Below the pieces are notes generated by a model. The model was given only the letters and a program-made list of their open reading frames with translations. It was not told the DNA's origin and made no database searches. DNA of 64,000 nt from UBA1402 sp964488495 (GTDB taxonomy: Bacteria; Bacteroidota; Bacteroidia; Bacteroidales; UBA1402): NCBI GenBank assembly GCA_964488495.1, contig CAZAUQ010000003.1:1-64000 (forward strand), read 5' to 3'. The translations under genes were made by a program, and so were the position numbers. Shown here piece by piece: positions 17,629 through 26,821 of this stretch (the first letter of the stretch is position 1; each line of letters opens with the position of its first letter).

Positions 17629-18600
17629 ATGGAAAATAAACTCTATGTATCGATGTCTCCGCACATTCACAGCGGTGACAGTATTAGCAGAAAAATGTGG
17701 GATGTCATTATTGCCTTGATACCCGCATTGCTGGTTTCACTTTATTTCTTCGGGCTGGGTTCCCTGTTGATCACTTCGGTGTCGATCGCCTCTTGTGTGC
17801 TGTTTGAATACCTGATCGGGCGTTTTTTACTCAAGCGTGAAAGCAGCCTGCGCGACGGATCGGCCATACTAACAGGCTTGCTGCTGGCATTCAACCTGCC
17901 ATCCAACCTTCCTTTGTGGATAGTGGTGATTGGCGCACTGGTGGCTATCGGCATGGCCAAAATGTCCTTTGGCGGGCTTGGCAATAATATTTTTAACCCG
18001 GCCTTGGTAGGCAGGGTATTCCTGCTGATTTCATTTCCCCAGCAAATGACTTCCTGGCCTTTGCCTAAAGCTTTTAGTCTTCAGTATTTGGATGCCGAAA
18101 CCGGTGCTACTCCTTTGTCGATTATAAAATCGGGCCGTTTTGATCGTTTGCCCGATGTGCTGGATATGTTCATTGGTAACACCGGTGGCAGCCTGGGTGA
18201 AATTGCCGCGGCAGCGCTGATCCTTGGAGGTATCTTTTTACTTATTCGCAAAGTGATCAGCTGGCATATTCCGGTATCGATATTACTGACAGTATATATT
18301 TTTACTGCCATACTCAGAATTGCCAATCCCGAAGTCTATGCCGATCCTTTAAGTCACTTACTTACAGGAGGCCTGATGTTGGGAGCCATTTTTATGGCTA
18401 CCGATTATGTCACTTCGCCCATGGTAAAAAAAGGTCAGGTGATATATGGTGTGGGTATTGGCATCATAACTGTTTGCATACGAGTTTTCGGCTCGTATCC
18501 CGAGGGAGTCTCTTTTGCCATTTTGATGATGAACGGAGTGACACCACTGATTAATGCCTATTGTAAACCTAAACGTTTTGGGGAGGTAAAAAAGAAATGA
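17629..18600 (+). CDS. rnfD: Rnf complex subunit RnfD
   Basis: This 323-residue membrane protein has about nine or ten hydrophobic helices and is homologous to NqrB. The motif ETGATPL (about residues 156-162) carries the Thr to which FMN is attached covalently. The opening VSMSPHIHSGDSISRKMWDV is characteristic. Its stop overlaps the rnfG start (ATGA), so the two are translationally coupled. It forms part of the ion-conducting membrane core. Confidence 0.96.
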   Translation: MENKLYVSMSPHIHSGDSISRKMWDVIIALIPALLVSLYFFGLGSLLITSVSIASCVLFEYLIGRFLLKRESSLRDGSAILTGLLLAFNLPSNLPLWIVVIGALVAIGMAKMSFGGLGNNIFNPALVGRVFLLISFPQQMTSWPLPKAFSLQYLDAETGATPLSIIKSGRFDRLPDVLDMFIGNTGGSLGEIAAAALILGGIFLLIRKVISWHIPVSILLTVYIFTAILRIANPEVYADPLSHLLTGGLMLGAIFMATDYVTSPMVKKGQVIYGVGIGIITVCIRVFGSYPEGVSFAILMMNGVTPLINAYCKPKRFGEVKKK

Positions 18601-19241
18601 AAAAACTGGAATCCTCATTCAAAAACATGGTCCTGGTGTTGGGTGCCATCACCATAGTGGCGGCTGCAGCTCTGGGCTGGGTAAACGGACTCACCTCCGA
18701 ACCGATTCGATTGGCTGCCATAGCCAAACAGGAAAAAGCTATACGTTTGGTATCGCCCGAGTTTGACAACCAGCCTGTGCAGGAACAATACGAATTGACC
18801 GATTACGAAGGCAACAGCCTGGTTTGTTTCCCGATTAAAAAAGAAGGACAACTGATGGGTGTAGCCATTGAAACCTTTTCCATGAAAGGTTTCAACGGAG
18901 AAATCCGGCTGATGTTGGGTCTTAAGCCGGATGGTTCCATCAATAATTATGAAGTATTGAAGCAGTCCGAAACACCTGGCCTGGGTACTCAAATGATCAC
19001 TTGGTTCAAGACAGACAAAAACAATCAAAGTATACTAAAAAAAGATCCGGGCAAGGATAAAATCTGGGTGGCCAAAGATGGGGGAGATATTGATGCCATC
19101 ACTGCGGCTACCATTTCATCCAGGGCCTTTCTGGATGCCGTAGACCGGGCTTACCGCGCTTATATGGAGCATGGAGGCACCGTGGTTGATGTAGTTACAA
19201 CGGCAACTATCGAAGAAAAGGAGGCACAAAATGAAGAATAA
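18597..19241 (+). CDS. rnfG: Rnf complex subunit RnfG
   Basis: The 214-residue product has one N-terminal membrane helix (about residues 11-31) and an extracytoplasmic FMN-binding domain. The flavinylation motif appears as DAITAATISSRAF (about residues 164-176), a variant of the usual S(T)GATxS/T pattern with Ala in place of Gly; the acceptor Thr is still present. The segment SETPGLGTQM is also characteristic. Flavin attachment requires an ApbE transferase, not found in this window. The start overlaps rnfD by four bases and the end overlaps rnfE by eleven. Confidence 0.94.
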   Translation: MKKLESSFKNMVLVLGAITIVAAAALGWVNGLTSEPIRLAAIAKQEKAIRLVSPEFDNQPVQEQYELTDYEGNSLVCFPIKKEGQLMGVAIETFSMKGFNGEIRLMLGLKPDGSINNYEVLKQSETPGLGTQMITWFKTDKNNQSILKKDPGKDKIWVAKDGGDIDAITAATISSRAFLDAVDRAYRAYMEHGGTVVDVVTTATIEEKEAQNEE

Positions 19242-19821
19242 ATTTGGAATAATAGTGAACGGGTTGATCACCGAAAACCCGACTTTTGTACTTGTATTGG
19301 GTATGTGTCCGACCCTGGCAACCACCACCTCTGCCATCAATGGATTAGGTATGGGCCTGGCGACCGCTTTTGTTTTGATTTTTTCCAATCTGGTAATTTC
19401 GCTCATCAAAAACCTGGTGCCCGATAATGTTCGTATACCTTCATTTATTGTTGTGATAGCCACTTTTGTAACTATCCTTGAATTGGTGATGCAAGCCTAT
19501 TTACCTGCCTTGCACGAGAGCCTGGGGCTTTTTATCCCTCTGATTGTAGTCAACTGTATAGTTTTGGGCCGGGCCGAATCCTTTGCCTCTAAAAACAAGG
19601 TGTTTGATTCAGTACTTGATGGAATAGGTATAGGATTGGGATTTACTTTTGCCCTGGGCTTGCTGGGTTCGATCCGTGAATTACTGGGAGCCGGCACCTT
19701 TTTGGGTTTACGGATTTTCCCTGAACAATACGGAATGCTTATGTTCATTCTGGCTCCCGGAGCCTTTGTAAGTCTGGCCTATCTGATCGCAATTGTCAAC
19801 CGCATAAGAAAAGTATCATGA
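19231..19821 (+). CDS. rnfE: Rnf complex subunit RnfE
   Basis: This 196-residue protein has six membrane helices. The openings NGLITENPTFVLVLGMCPTL and, later, VNCIVLGRAESFASKN are diagnostic of RnfE/NqrD. It pairs with RnfA to form the core that holds a membrane iron-sulfur site; Cys residues in the MCPTL and NCIVLGRA segments are the known ligands in the family. The ATG lies inside the end of rnfG, and the stop overlaps rnfA. Confidence 0.96.
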   Translation: MKNKFGIIVNGLITENPTFVLVLGMCPTLATTTSAINGLGMGLATAFVLIFSNLVISLIKNLVPDNVRIPSFIVVIATFVTILELVMQAYLPALHESLGLFIPLIVVNCIVLGRAESFASKNKVFDSVLDGIGIGLGFTFALGLLGSIRELLGAGTFLGLRIFPEQYGMLMFILAPGAFVSLAYLIAIVNRIRKVS

Positions 19822-20396
19822 TCTATATCACTATCTTTATTGCAGCCGTGTTTGTCAATAACATCGTGCTGTCTCAGTTTTTGGGGATTTGTCCTTTTTT
19901 GGGAGTATCAAAAAAGATCAGTACAGCCTTGGGAATGTCGGGGGGAGTAGCTTTTGTGCTTACTCTGTCAACCCTTATTACCTGGCTGATATTTAAATAT
20001 TTACTGGAACCTTTTGAATTAGCCTTTTTACAGACAATCAGTTTTATTTTGGTTATTGCGGCTCTGGTGCAACTGGTAGAAATTATAATAAAAAAAATCT
20101 CCCGGCCGCTCTATCAGGCCCTGGGTGTATACCTGCCGCTTATTTCCACCAACTGTGCTATTCTCGGTGTAGCCATTCTCGTAATTCAAAAGGATTACAA
20201 TTTATTGGAATCGGTGGTTTTTGCCTTTTCTACAGCCATAGGTTTTGGATTAGCTTTGGTTTTGTTTGCGGGCATTCGTGAACAACTCAGCCATACTAAA
20301 ATACCCAAAGGCATGCAGGGCACACCGATCGCTTTATTGGTAGCCGGTTTGCTGGCTATGGCTTTTATGGGATTTTCAGGTATAGTAAAATTATAA
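19818..20396 (+). CDS. rnfA: Rnf complex subunit RnfA
   Basis: This 192-residue protein has six membrane helices and is homologous to NqrE. The segments FVNNIVLSQFLGICPFLGVSK and LISTNCAILGVAI contain the conserved Cys residues that ligate the intramembrane iron-sulfur cluster with RnfE. It overlaps rnfE by four bases and is the last rnf gene, completing the order rseC-B-C-D-G-E-A. galE starts three bases after its stop. Confidence 0.96.
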   Translation: MIYITIFIAAVFVNNIVLSQFLGICPFLGVSKKISTALGMSGGVAFVLTLSTLITWLIFKYLLEPFELAFLQTISFILVIAALVQLVEIIIKKISRPLYQALGVYLPLISTNCAILGVAILVIQKDYNLLESVVFAFSTAIGFGLALVLFAGIREQLSHTKIPKGMQGTPIALLVAGLLAMAFMGFSGIVKL

Positions 20397-20399
20397 ATT

Positions 20400-21422
20400 A
20401 TGGCAGCATCTATTCTTGTTACAGGCGGTACAGGCTATATAGGTTCACATACCGTTGTCGAGTTGCAGCAGTCCGGTTACCGGGTAATCATCGTCGATAA
20501 TCTTTCCAATTCAAATAAATCTGTACTCGTGGGCATCGAAAATATTACCGGCCTCAAGCCCGATTTCGAACAGGCTGATTGTACTGATTTCAAGGCCATG
20601 GATGCTTTATTCGGAAAATACGGCAATATAAAGGCCGTCATTCATTTTGCAGCTAACAAAGCCGTGGGTGAATCGGTCCAAAAACCTTTGCTCTATTACC
20701 GTAACAATCTGATTTCGTTGATGAATTTGATGGAACTGATGCCTAAATACGGTGTGGAAGCCATGGTCTTTTCCTCGTCCTGCACGATTTACGGTCAGCC
20801 TGATGTGTTGCCTGTCAACGAGAATGCTCCCATAAAACCTGCTATGTCGCCCTACGGAAATACCAAACAGATTTCTGAGGAAATTATTACAGATTTCATC
20901 AAAGCCGGAGCTCCGTTTAAGGCTAGTATTTTGCGTTATTTCAATCCGATAGGTGCACATCCCTCGGCCGAAATCGGAGAATTACCCCTGGGAGTGCCTC
21001 AAAACCTGATACCCTTTGTGACCCAGACAGCCGCCGGTCTGCGCGAAAAACTCAGCGTGTTTGGTAACGACTACAATACTCCCGACGGATCATGCATCAG
21101 GGATTATATCCATGTGGTCGATTTGGCCAAGGCACATGTCATCGCTCTGGAGCGAATGTTGAACGGAAAAACAGCCGATAAGCTGGAAATATTTAACCTG
21201 GGCACAGGCAAGGGATTATCGGTGCTTGAAATTATCGAGATCTTTCAACGGGTTACCTGTGTTAAACTCAATTACCAGATTGTAGGACGTCGTCCCGGCG
21301 ATATTGAGCAAGTCTGGGCCGATCCGACAAAAGCAAACAAAGTGTTGGGTTGGACAGCCCGTGAAACTGTAGAAGAAACCTTGTTATCTGCCTGGCGTTG
21401 GCAGCAAAAAATCAGCGGTTAA
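20400..21422 (+). CDS. galE: UDP-glucose 4-epimerase
   Basis: The 340-residue extended short-chain dehydrogenase interconverts UDP-glucose and UDP-galactose. The NAD-binding motif GGTGYIGSHT lies at residues 8-17, the catalytic Ser/Thr region is FSSSCTIYG, and the Tyr-x3-Lys pair is in SPYGNTKQ (about residues 150-157). The UDP-sugar contact RYFNPIGAHPS and DYIHVVDLA are present. It starts three bases after rnfA, so it is probably read from the rnf transcript. Its 3' end overlaps the convergent Nudix gene by eleven bases. Confidence 0.95.
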   Translation: MAASILVTGGTGYIGSHTVVELQQSGYRVIIVDNLSNSNKSVLVGIENITGLKPDFEQADCTDFKAMDALFGKYGNIKAVIHFAANKAVGESVQKPLLYYRNNLISLMNLMELMPKYGVEAMVFSSSCTIYGQPDVLPVNENAPIKPAMSPYGNTKQISEEIITDFIKAGAPFKASILRYFNPIGAHPSAEIGELPLGVPQNLIPFVTQTAAGLREKLSVFGNDYNTPDGSCIRDYIHVVDLAKAHVIALERMLNGKTADKLEIFNLGTGKGLSVLEIIEIFQRVTCVKLNYQIVGRRPGDIEQVWADPTKANKVLGWTARETVEETLLSAWRWQQKISG

Positions 21423-21843
21423 TCCATTCCAGAGCCATTTTAACAATTTCCGTATGGTCAAAGGCCAGCGGTGGTAAATGAACAGTTGCAAACCAACAGG
21501 CCAGGGCGGCGTCGTCGCCTGCCTGTGGATGATAATCTCTGCTGTCCACTATTCCGACAAACACTACACTCACTGTTCTTCCCCTGGGATCTCTGCCCGG
21601 AGCTGAAAAAGTATGGAATTGTTGCAGATCCGCTATTTCCAGTCCGGTTTCTTCTTTGAGTTCTCTGTAAGCGCATTCTTCAATGGTTTCGTCCATATCC
21701 ATAAAACCTCCCGGTAAAGCCCATAGGCCCTGGAAGGGTTCATTCTTGCGCTGTATCAATAAAATTTTCAAACCCGAAGAGTCTTTTCCGAAAATCAGGC
21801 AATCGGCTGTTAAAGCCGGACGTGGATACTGGTAGCAATACAT
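21412..21843 (-). CDS. Nudix hydrolase
   Basis: This 143-residue cytoplasmic protein carries a full Nudix box starting at GGFMDMDETIEECAYRELKE and ending EETGLEI, with the metal-binding REL-EE glutamates intact. The opening YPRPALTADCLIFG and ILLIQRKNEPFQGLWALPGG fit the ADP-ribose pyrophosphatase/MutT-like branch. The exact nucleotide substrate cannot be assigned. It is leftward and converges on galE, overlapping its end. Confidence 0.9.
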   Translation of the reverse strand: MYCYQYPRPALTADCLIFGKDSSGLKILLIQRKNEPFQGLWALPGGFMDMDETIEECAYRELKEETGLEIADLQQFHTFSAPGRDPRGRTVSVVFVGIVDSRDYHPQAGDDAALACWFATVHLPPLAFDHTEIVKMALEWINR

Positions 21844-21901
21844 GGATGTTTTTCGTTATTTACTGGTTTTGTGTAATTATTATAGCTTTTTTGGACAACA
21901 A

Positions 21902-22843
21902 TCAGATAAAAAACAAAGCAACGCCCAGCACGCTGATGATGGCTCCTAACACCTCAGCTGTACGTACTTTTTGTTTTTGTATAAAGACTGCCGGAAACAA
22001 AATTAAAATCGGAGTGGTAGCCATAATAGTAGAGGCAATGCCGCTGGCCGTGTACTGAACAGCCATCAAAGAGCCTGCCACACCCAGAAAAGGACCGAAA
22101 AAGGTAGCCAGCACTATCGACCAGGCGGCTTTTTTGTTATGGAACACCGGTTTGACATTTTTAAGCTGTTGGCTGAGCATTAAAATTAGTACCAGCGAAA
22201 TGGAAGCAATGACCATACGTATTTGCGAAGCAGCAAAAGGAATCATTTGAAGCACTTCCTGCGAACTGCCTTCGGCACTCAGGCTGTAGTATTCCATGCC
22301 CAGTTTGCTCAGTACCAATCCCAGGCCTTGTCCCAGACCGGCTCCAATACCAAGCAATACCCCTTTCAAAGGCAACTTGAGTCGATAATGGCCGGGGTTT
22401 CCATTGTTGGATTTTTGCCGGCTCAGGATAGAAATGGCTATGCCGGCCAGAGTGACGGTCATACCCAGCACTCCCATCCAGCCTATTTTTTCGTCCAGAA
22501 TAAAATAACCGGCTATGGCGGCTGCCGGCGGGGCCAGAGTCATAAACAATTGCCCGAAACGAGAGCCTATCACCACGTAAGAATAAAACAGGCAAATATC
22601 GCCAAACACAAAGCCGACCAGCCCCGAAACTGACATCCAGAACCAGGTTTTGGCATCGGCAGCCTGAGGCAGAAAATGTCCGGTAAATACCGTCAGCAAT
22701 AAGCCGGTAAACAAAAAAGCCAGGACCAGCCGCAGGAAATTCACCGGTAAATGCCCCAGTTTCTTACTGGCGTATTCAATGAACAGAGCCGTGAAGGTCC
22801 ACATAAAAGCCACCAGCAGCGAAATCAGTTCTCCCAGGTACAC
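21902..22843 (-). CDS. EamA-family (DMT) transporter
   Basis: The product has about ten membrane helices in two EamA repeats, typical of drug/metabolite exporters of the inner membrane. I place the start at the GTG at 22843, giving an opening of YLGELISLLVAFMWTFTALF, which matches family N-termini. The ATG at 22891 is in frame, but the codons between 22861 and 22888 are a rho-independent terminator hairpin for the upstream phosphate operon, so that ATG is unlikely to be used. TTG at 22852 is another option. The substrate is unknown. Confidence 0.82.
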   Translation of the reverse strand: MYLGELISLLVAFMWTFTALFIEYASKKLGHLPVNFLRLVLAFLFTGLLLTVFTGHFLPQAADAKTWFWMSVSGLVGFVFGDICLFYSYVVIGSRFGQLFMTLAPPAAAIAGYFILDEKIGWMGVLGMTVTLAGIAISILSRQKSNNGNPGHYRLKLPLKGVLLGIGAGLGQGLGLVLSKLGMEYYSLSAEGSSQEVLQMIPFAASQIRMVIASISLVLILMLSQQLKNVKPVFHNKKAAWSIVLATFFGPFLGVAGSLMAVQYTASGIASTIMATTPILILFPAVFIQKQKVRTAEVLGAIISVLGVALFFI

Positions 22844-22860
22844 GAAAATCAATTTAGGAA

Positions 22861-22888
22861 TAATAAAAAGCCCTCCAAAAGGAAGGCT
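22861..22888 (-). terminator. rho-independent terminator of the pst-pho-porin operon
   Basis: Read on the minus strand, AGCCTTCC, loop TTTT, GGAGGGCT and a TTTTTATT tract form a classic terminator (one G-U pair). It lies about 44 bases after the porin stop and overlaps the apparent N-terminal extension of the EamA frame. Confidence 0.8.
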
Positions 22889-22931
22889 CAAAAATACATA
22901 AAATTGTGGAAGCTTTAAAAATCCGAAAGAT

Positions 22932-23948
22932 TTACAACGATAAGGATAAATTTACCGCAGCGAAGTAAAGGGCATTACTGTTTTTTGGTGCAACCATCTT
23001 AAAGTTTGGAGCAACTTTAATGCCTTTGGTCAGTGCATATTGTAAGCCCAGTACGGCCATTTGTTCGTCGCCGGGATCCCAGGTATCCAAAAGATCGCTG
23101 TAGTCCTTGTTGGAGGCGGCATAGTCCCAACGGCCAAAGAGTTGAAAATCGTTGGGCAGTTTAATCGTGGTATATGCCGAGAAACCGTATTGATTTCTGT
23201 CGTCTTTGAATTGCGAGTGATACATGTGGAGGTATTCGGCTCCCAGCGAGAAAGACTCGTTTTGATAACCGGCAAAAAAGGAAGTAATTTGTTTGCTTTT
23301 ATCCTGTGCTGCGTTCGCCGGGTTTTTGTCGTGCCTGTCGTAGTAGAGTCTGAAGCTTAATTCTTTCAGGGGAGTAATGCTAAGGCCGCCTCCGTAACGA
23401 AAATACTTATCCGTATTCAGCTTTTTGTATCCCTCTCCGTTTGTGATGGTTACATCTGCCGTCAGTATATCGTTGATGCGGTATTGTCCGCTCAGTCCCA
23501 TGTCGGCACTGTATCCGTAACCGTATTGATCCTGAAAAGATTTTAAGATATAACGATAGCCCCAGAACTTTTCCTGTACACTGAATTGTTTCAAGCCAAT
23601 CAATCCGGCATCCAGGCTGAAATCTCCTTTTTTCCAGCTGAGCATGGCATTTTTTACGTAAGCGATGCGTTCCAGAGCCGAACCTGCCAATTTACTGCTG
23701 CCCATATCGAAAACGACTTTACCTGACAAACTTTCGCTGAAGGCGTATTGATAACCCAGGTACGCCCGTTCCAGTCCAAAGCCGCTTTCGTCTCCGGCTG
23801 TACCTAAGCCGGTATGGAAATCACTGAAAATGGTAATAATGGCTTTTCCGTTGGGTTTGAAATCGGATTTAGATTCTTGTGCCTGAACAAAAAAAGACAA
23901 AGAACTGATCAAAAGAAATAACATGACAAACTTGGTTTTCATAATCAA
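22932..23948 (-). CDS. outer-membrane porin, probable phosphate porin
   Basis: The 338-residue protein has a signal peptide ending VQAQE (about residue 24) and a body of amphipathic beta strands ending FAAVNLSLSL, which closes with an aromatic/aliphatic terminal strand as outer-membrane proteins do. Phrases such as FGLERAYLGYQYAFSESLSGKV and LGLQYALTKGIKVAPNFK resemble Bacteroidetes phosphate-selective porin O/P-like proteins. It is the last gene of the pst-pho operon, 37 bases after phoR, and a terminator follows, which supports a role in phosphate entry. Specificity for phosphate is inferred from position. ATGs at 23948 and 23942 are equivalent. Confidence 0.75.
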   Translation of the reverse strand: MIMKTKFVMLFLLISSLSFFVQAQESKSDFKPNGKAIITIFSDFHTGLGTAGDESGFGLERAYLGYQYAFSESLSGKVVFDMGSSKLAGSALERIAYVKNAMLSWKKGDFSLDAGLIGLKQFSVQEKFWGYRYILKSFQDQYGYGYSADMGLSGQYRINDILTADVTITNGEGYKKLNTDKYFRYGGGLSITPLKELSFRLYYDRHDKNPANAAQDKSKQITSFFAGYQNESFSLGAEYLHMYHSQFKDDRNQYGFSAYTTIKLPNDFQLFGRWDYAASNKDYSDLLDTWDPGDEQMAVLGLQYALTKGIKVAPNFKMVAPKNSNALYFAAVNLSLSL

Positions 23949-23985
23949 AGCAATTTTAAGATAAATAAATGAGTTTTTTTATTAC

Positions 23986-25413
23986 TTATACTTCTGGTTT
24001 AGAAGTCGTTGCCGTCGGATGCTTTCTAAGGCTGAATGTGAACATCAGCCCTCCTTCGGCTCTGTTTGTAGCTATTATGTTGCCCTGATGGTACAAAACA
24101 GCATGTTTGACTATAGACAGACCCAGCCCGGTTCCTCCGGTTCTGCGGTCGCGGCTCTCTTCGAGCCGGACAAAACGGTCAAATATTCTTTGCAGGTATT
24201 TCTCTTTTACACCAAAGCCCGTATCGTAATATACGAAATGATAGAATTGGTCATCTTCGGTGCTGCATTCCATTACTATGGTGCTGTTTTTTCCTGCGTA
24301 ATTAATGGAGTTTTCAACCAGGTTTCTGAAAATGGCATGCACCAAATTTTGATTCCCCGAGATATCCATATCGTAGGCGAGTTTGTTTTCTACTTTTATG
24401 GCCACAGCATCCAACTGGGGCTGAAGTTCTTTTATGACATCGTCGGCAATCATGCCGATATTGACCTTTTCTCGTGGAAAGAGGTTTGAAGCTTCTTCGA
24501 GTTTGGTTATCAAAGCAATATCTTTGATAAGAGCCGACAGACGCAAGGTTTGAGCATAGGCGCGTTCCACGAAATATTGCCTTTTGCTGCTCTCTATTTC
24601 GGCATTATCGTTCAGAATCTCTAAATATCCCTGAATACTGCTTACGGGCGTTTTGAGTTCGTGAGCAATATTGTTGGTCATTTCTTGCTTGATTTTACGG
24701 TTGCGTTCTTTTTCCAGGTCGGTTTGTTGCTTGCTGGTTTGAAGTTGTTCGTAGAGTTTAATGATTTTTTTGCCTATAATACCCGAATCGGAATCGGGGA
24801 ATTTAAAACTTTCGTAATCCACTTTGCCCTTTTCGATATCTGTAGTAAATCGCCTGAGTGCATTCATTACCTGGTTGAATTTTTCAGTTTTATAGAGCAA
24901 AAGCAGCAGTATTACTATAAAAAGTACACCCAATCCGTAGAAGTAGATATTTCCCCCTTTCAATACATCGCTCAATTGTACAGAATAGGGCAGGGCCAGC
25001 CGGATGTATGCGTTGGCATCGGTGCGATGCGCATAGTAAAGGTAATCCGTTTTGGTAGAGCTCGATTTACGGATAGCGAAACCGGAACCTTTGGTTCTGG
25101 CCGACAGTATTTCGGGCCGGTCTGAGTGGTTGCTAAGCTTTTCGACCTGGTCTACTACATTGTCGAATACGACTTGGCCTTCGTTGTCGATTATGGTAAA
25201 ACGCAAATTCGCCGGGAGCATATCGGCAACTTCGAGTGTGTCGCTGTCTTGCTCCAGGTAGGCATCAATCATTTCGGAGTAGGCGCTCAGCCTGGCTCTG
25301 AATTCTTCGGTCTTGTGGCGCTTTTCTCTTTCTAACTGAAAGAGTACAGTGATAAACATAAAAGCCAGTACAATCAGGCCGAAGTTGAAATATAATCTGG
25401 TTTTGTAATGCAT
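23986..25413 (-). CDS. phoR: phosphate-regulon sensor histidine kinase
   Basis: The 475-residue kinase has an N-terminal membrane helix (residues about 8-26), a periplasmic sensor region of about 120 residues, a second helix (GLGVLFIVILLLLLYKT), a coiled linker, a HisKA dimerisation domain with the phospho-acceptor His in NNIAHELKTPVSS (about residue 253) and an HATPase domain with NLVENSINYAG and RRTGGTGLGLSIVKH. The ATG at 25413 is chosen because an upstream in-frame ATG at 25521 would overlap phoB by 83 bases. It follows phoB by 25 bases and is expected to phosphorylate it under phosphate limitation. Confidence 0.92.
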   Translation of the reverse strand: MHYKTRLYFNFGLIVLAFMFITVLFQLEREKRHKTEEFRARLSAYSEMIDAYLEQDSDTLEVADMLPANLRFTIIDNEGQVVFDNVVDQVEKLSNHSDRPEILSARTKGSGFAIRKSSSTKTDYLYYAHRTDANAYIRLALPYSVQLSDVLKGGNIYFYGLGVLFIVILLLLLYKTEKFNQVMNALRRFTTDIEKGKVDYESFKFPDSDSGIIGKKIIKLYEQLQTSKQQTDLEKERNRKIKQEMTNNIAHELKTPVSSIQGYLEILNDNAEIESSKRQYFVERAYAQTLRLSALIKDIALITKLEEASNLFPREKVNIGMIADDVIKELQPQLDAVAIKVENKLAYDMDISGNQNLVHAIFRNLVENSINYAGKNSTIVMECSTEDDQFYHFVYYDTGFGVKEKYLQRIFDRFVRLEESRDRRTGGTGLGLSIVKHAVLYHQGNIIATNRAEGGLMFTFSLRKHPTATTSKPEV

Positions 25414-25438
25414 AAAGTTCTTTATAATAATTTGTAAA

Positions 25439-26125
25439 TCAGGATGTCCAGCAATAACCGAAACCAGGACGACTTTGCAGATGTTCACCTGTAGAACCGA
25501 GTTTTTTTCGCAAACGGGCAATGTGAACGTCTACTGTTCTTTCCAGTACAAAAGATTCGTCTCCCCAGACCCTGTCCAGGATTTGTTCGCGGGTAAAATA
25601 GTTGTCGGTCGCCTGCAGAAGCATTTCCAATATCTTAAATTCTTTTTTGGTCAGAGGCAAGAGCTCGGAGTTTAGACTGGCGGTTTTGGCTTTAGTGTTC
25701 AAAATCAAACCACTGGATTGCAGCAATCCTTCCTCGTCAGAGGATTTATTGCTTTCGCTGCGACGCAACACAGCGTTGATACGCGCCAATACTTCCTGTA
25801 TTGAAAATGGTTTGGAAATGTAATCGTCCCCTCCCAGGCTAAAACCGGTCAGCAGGTCATTTTCGGTATTCTTGGCAGTCAAAAAGACGATGGGGAGTTT
25901 ACTGTCCAGCTCTGTCCTGATTTTTCTGGCTAATTGATAACCCGAAATACCTTCCATCATGACATCCAAAATGAGCAGGCTGTATTGTTTGCTTTTGTCC
26001 ATGAGCAATTTAAGTGCTTCTTCGCCCGAATTGGCCGAATCAACTTTAAAACCGGCGTTCTCCAGATTGAATTGCAGAATTTCACAAATATCCTGTTCGT
26101 CGTCAACAACTAAAACACGTTTCAT
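25439..26125 (-). CDS. phoB: phosphate-regulon response regulator
   Basis: This is a 228-residue OmpR/PhoB-family regulator. The receiver domain has VVDDEQD at the start, the phospho-acceptor Asp54 in LLILDVMMEG and the KPFSIQEVLARI end. The C-terminal winged helix ends DVHIARLRKKLG and reads DRVWGDESFVLERTVD in the recognition region. It lies between phoU and phoR in the leftward phosphate operon. It should bind direct repeats such as those noted upstream of pstS. Confidence 0.94.
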   Translation of the reverse strand: MKRVLVVDDEQDICEILQFNLENAGFKVDSANSGEEALKLLMDKSKQYSLLILDVMMEGISGYQLARKIRTELDSKLPIVFLTAKNTENDLLTGFSLGGDDYISKPFSIQEVLARINAVLRRSESNKSSDEEGLLQSSGLILNTKAKTASLNSELLPLTKKEFKILEMLLQATDNYFTREQILDRVWGDESFVLERTVDVHIARLRKKLGSTGEHLQSRPGFGYCWTS

Positions 26126-26136
26126 GTCTTATTGAT

Positions 26137-26811
26137 TTAAGTGAGTTTATGTCGTATATCTTTGCCTTCTGAGAGGAAAATAACAGCTTCGGCAATATTG
26201 GTTGCCCCGTCTCCGATTCGCTCCATACCGTAGAGGATGCGCCCCAGATCCAGAATGTCGGCCAGCCAGTGAGGATGAACACCTTCCTCCTGTTGGTGTT
26301 CAAACAGCTTTTTATGGCTCAATCGATGGACTTTGTCCAATTCTTCGTCTTTGGCAATGAGACTTCTTGCCATAGCGTTGTCGGCCCAAATAAAAGCAAA
26401 AATGGCGTTTTGCAGCATGCCGTCAGCAAGGTCGAACACTTGCAGGGCATTTTCTTTGTAATCGGGATAAATCGAATTTTGCTTATTCAGGTAATGCATT
26501 CTACGGCTAATACTGTCAATAATGTCGGCAATCCGTTCCAAATCTACAACGGTGTCGTAATAAGAAATAATACGCCTGAGATCACCTGCTCTTGGGGAGT
26601 ACAACACGATGATGTTTATAATGTCGTCTCTCAGCTTAACCTCCAGGCTGTCGATGGATTTTTCGTTTAATCCGATTTCGTCAATCAGTTCCTGGGAGGT
26701 GTCGCCACTCAGTTGTAATTTTAGAATCTGAGCCTGTCGCAGTACCTGATTGGCCATATTATTGAATTCCTGTTTCAGGCGGGCCAGATAGGTTTCTCTT
26801 ATAGTATCCAT
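26137..26811 (-). CDS. phoU: phosphate signalling protein PhoU
   Basis: This 224-residue all-helical protein carries two PhoU repeats with conserved segments PRAGDLRRIISYYDTVVDLERIADI (shown in part as DLERIADI) and MERIGDGATNIAEAVIF. PhoU bridges the PstSCAB transporter and the PhoR kinase and damps signalling when phosphate is plentiful. It is located between pstB (10 bases upstream) and phoB (11 bases downstream), the standard order. Confidence 0.94.
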   Translation of the reverse strand: MDTIRETYLARLKQEFNNMANQVLRQAQILKLQLSGDTSQELIDEIGLNEKSIDSLEVKLRDDIINIIVLYSPRAGDLRRIISYYDTVVDLERIADIIDSISRRMHYLNKQNSIYPDYKENALQVFDLADGMLQNAIFAFIWADNAMARSLIAKDEELDKVHRLSHKKLFEHQQEEGVHPHWLADILDLGRILYGMERIGDGATNIAEAVIFLSEGKDIRHKLT

Positions 26812-26821
26812 AGTCGTTGTG

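Noticed and set aside
22844..22891. N-terminal extension of the EamA transporter from ATG 22891
   Set aside because: The segment is the terminator hairpin of the upstream operon.
25414..25521. Longer PhoR start at 25521
   Set aside because: It would overlap phoB by 83 bases and precede the membrane anchor with an unrelated segment.
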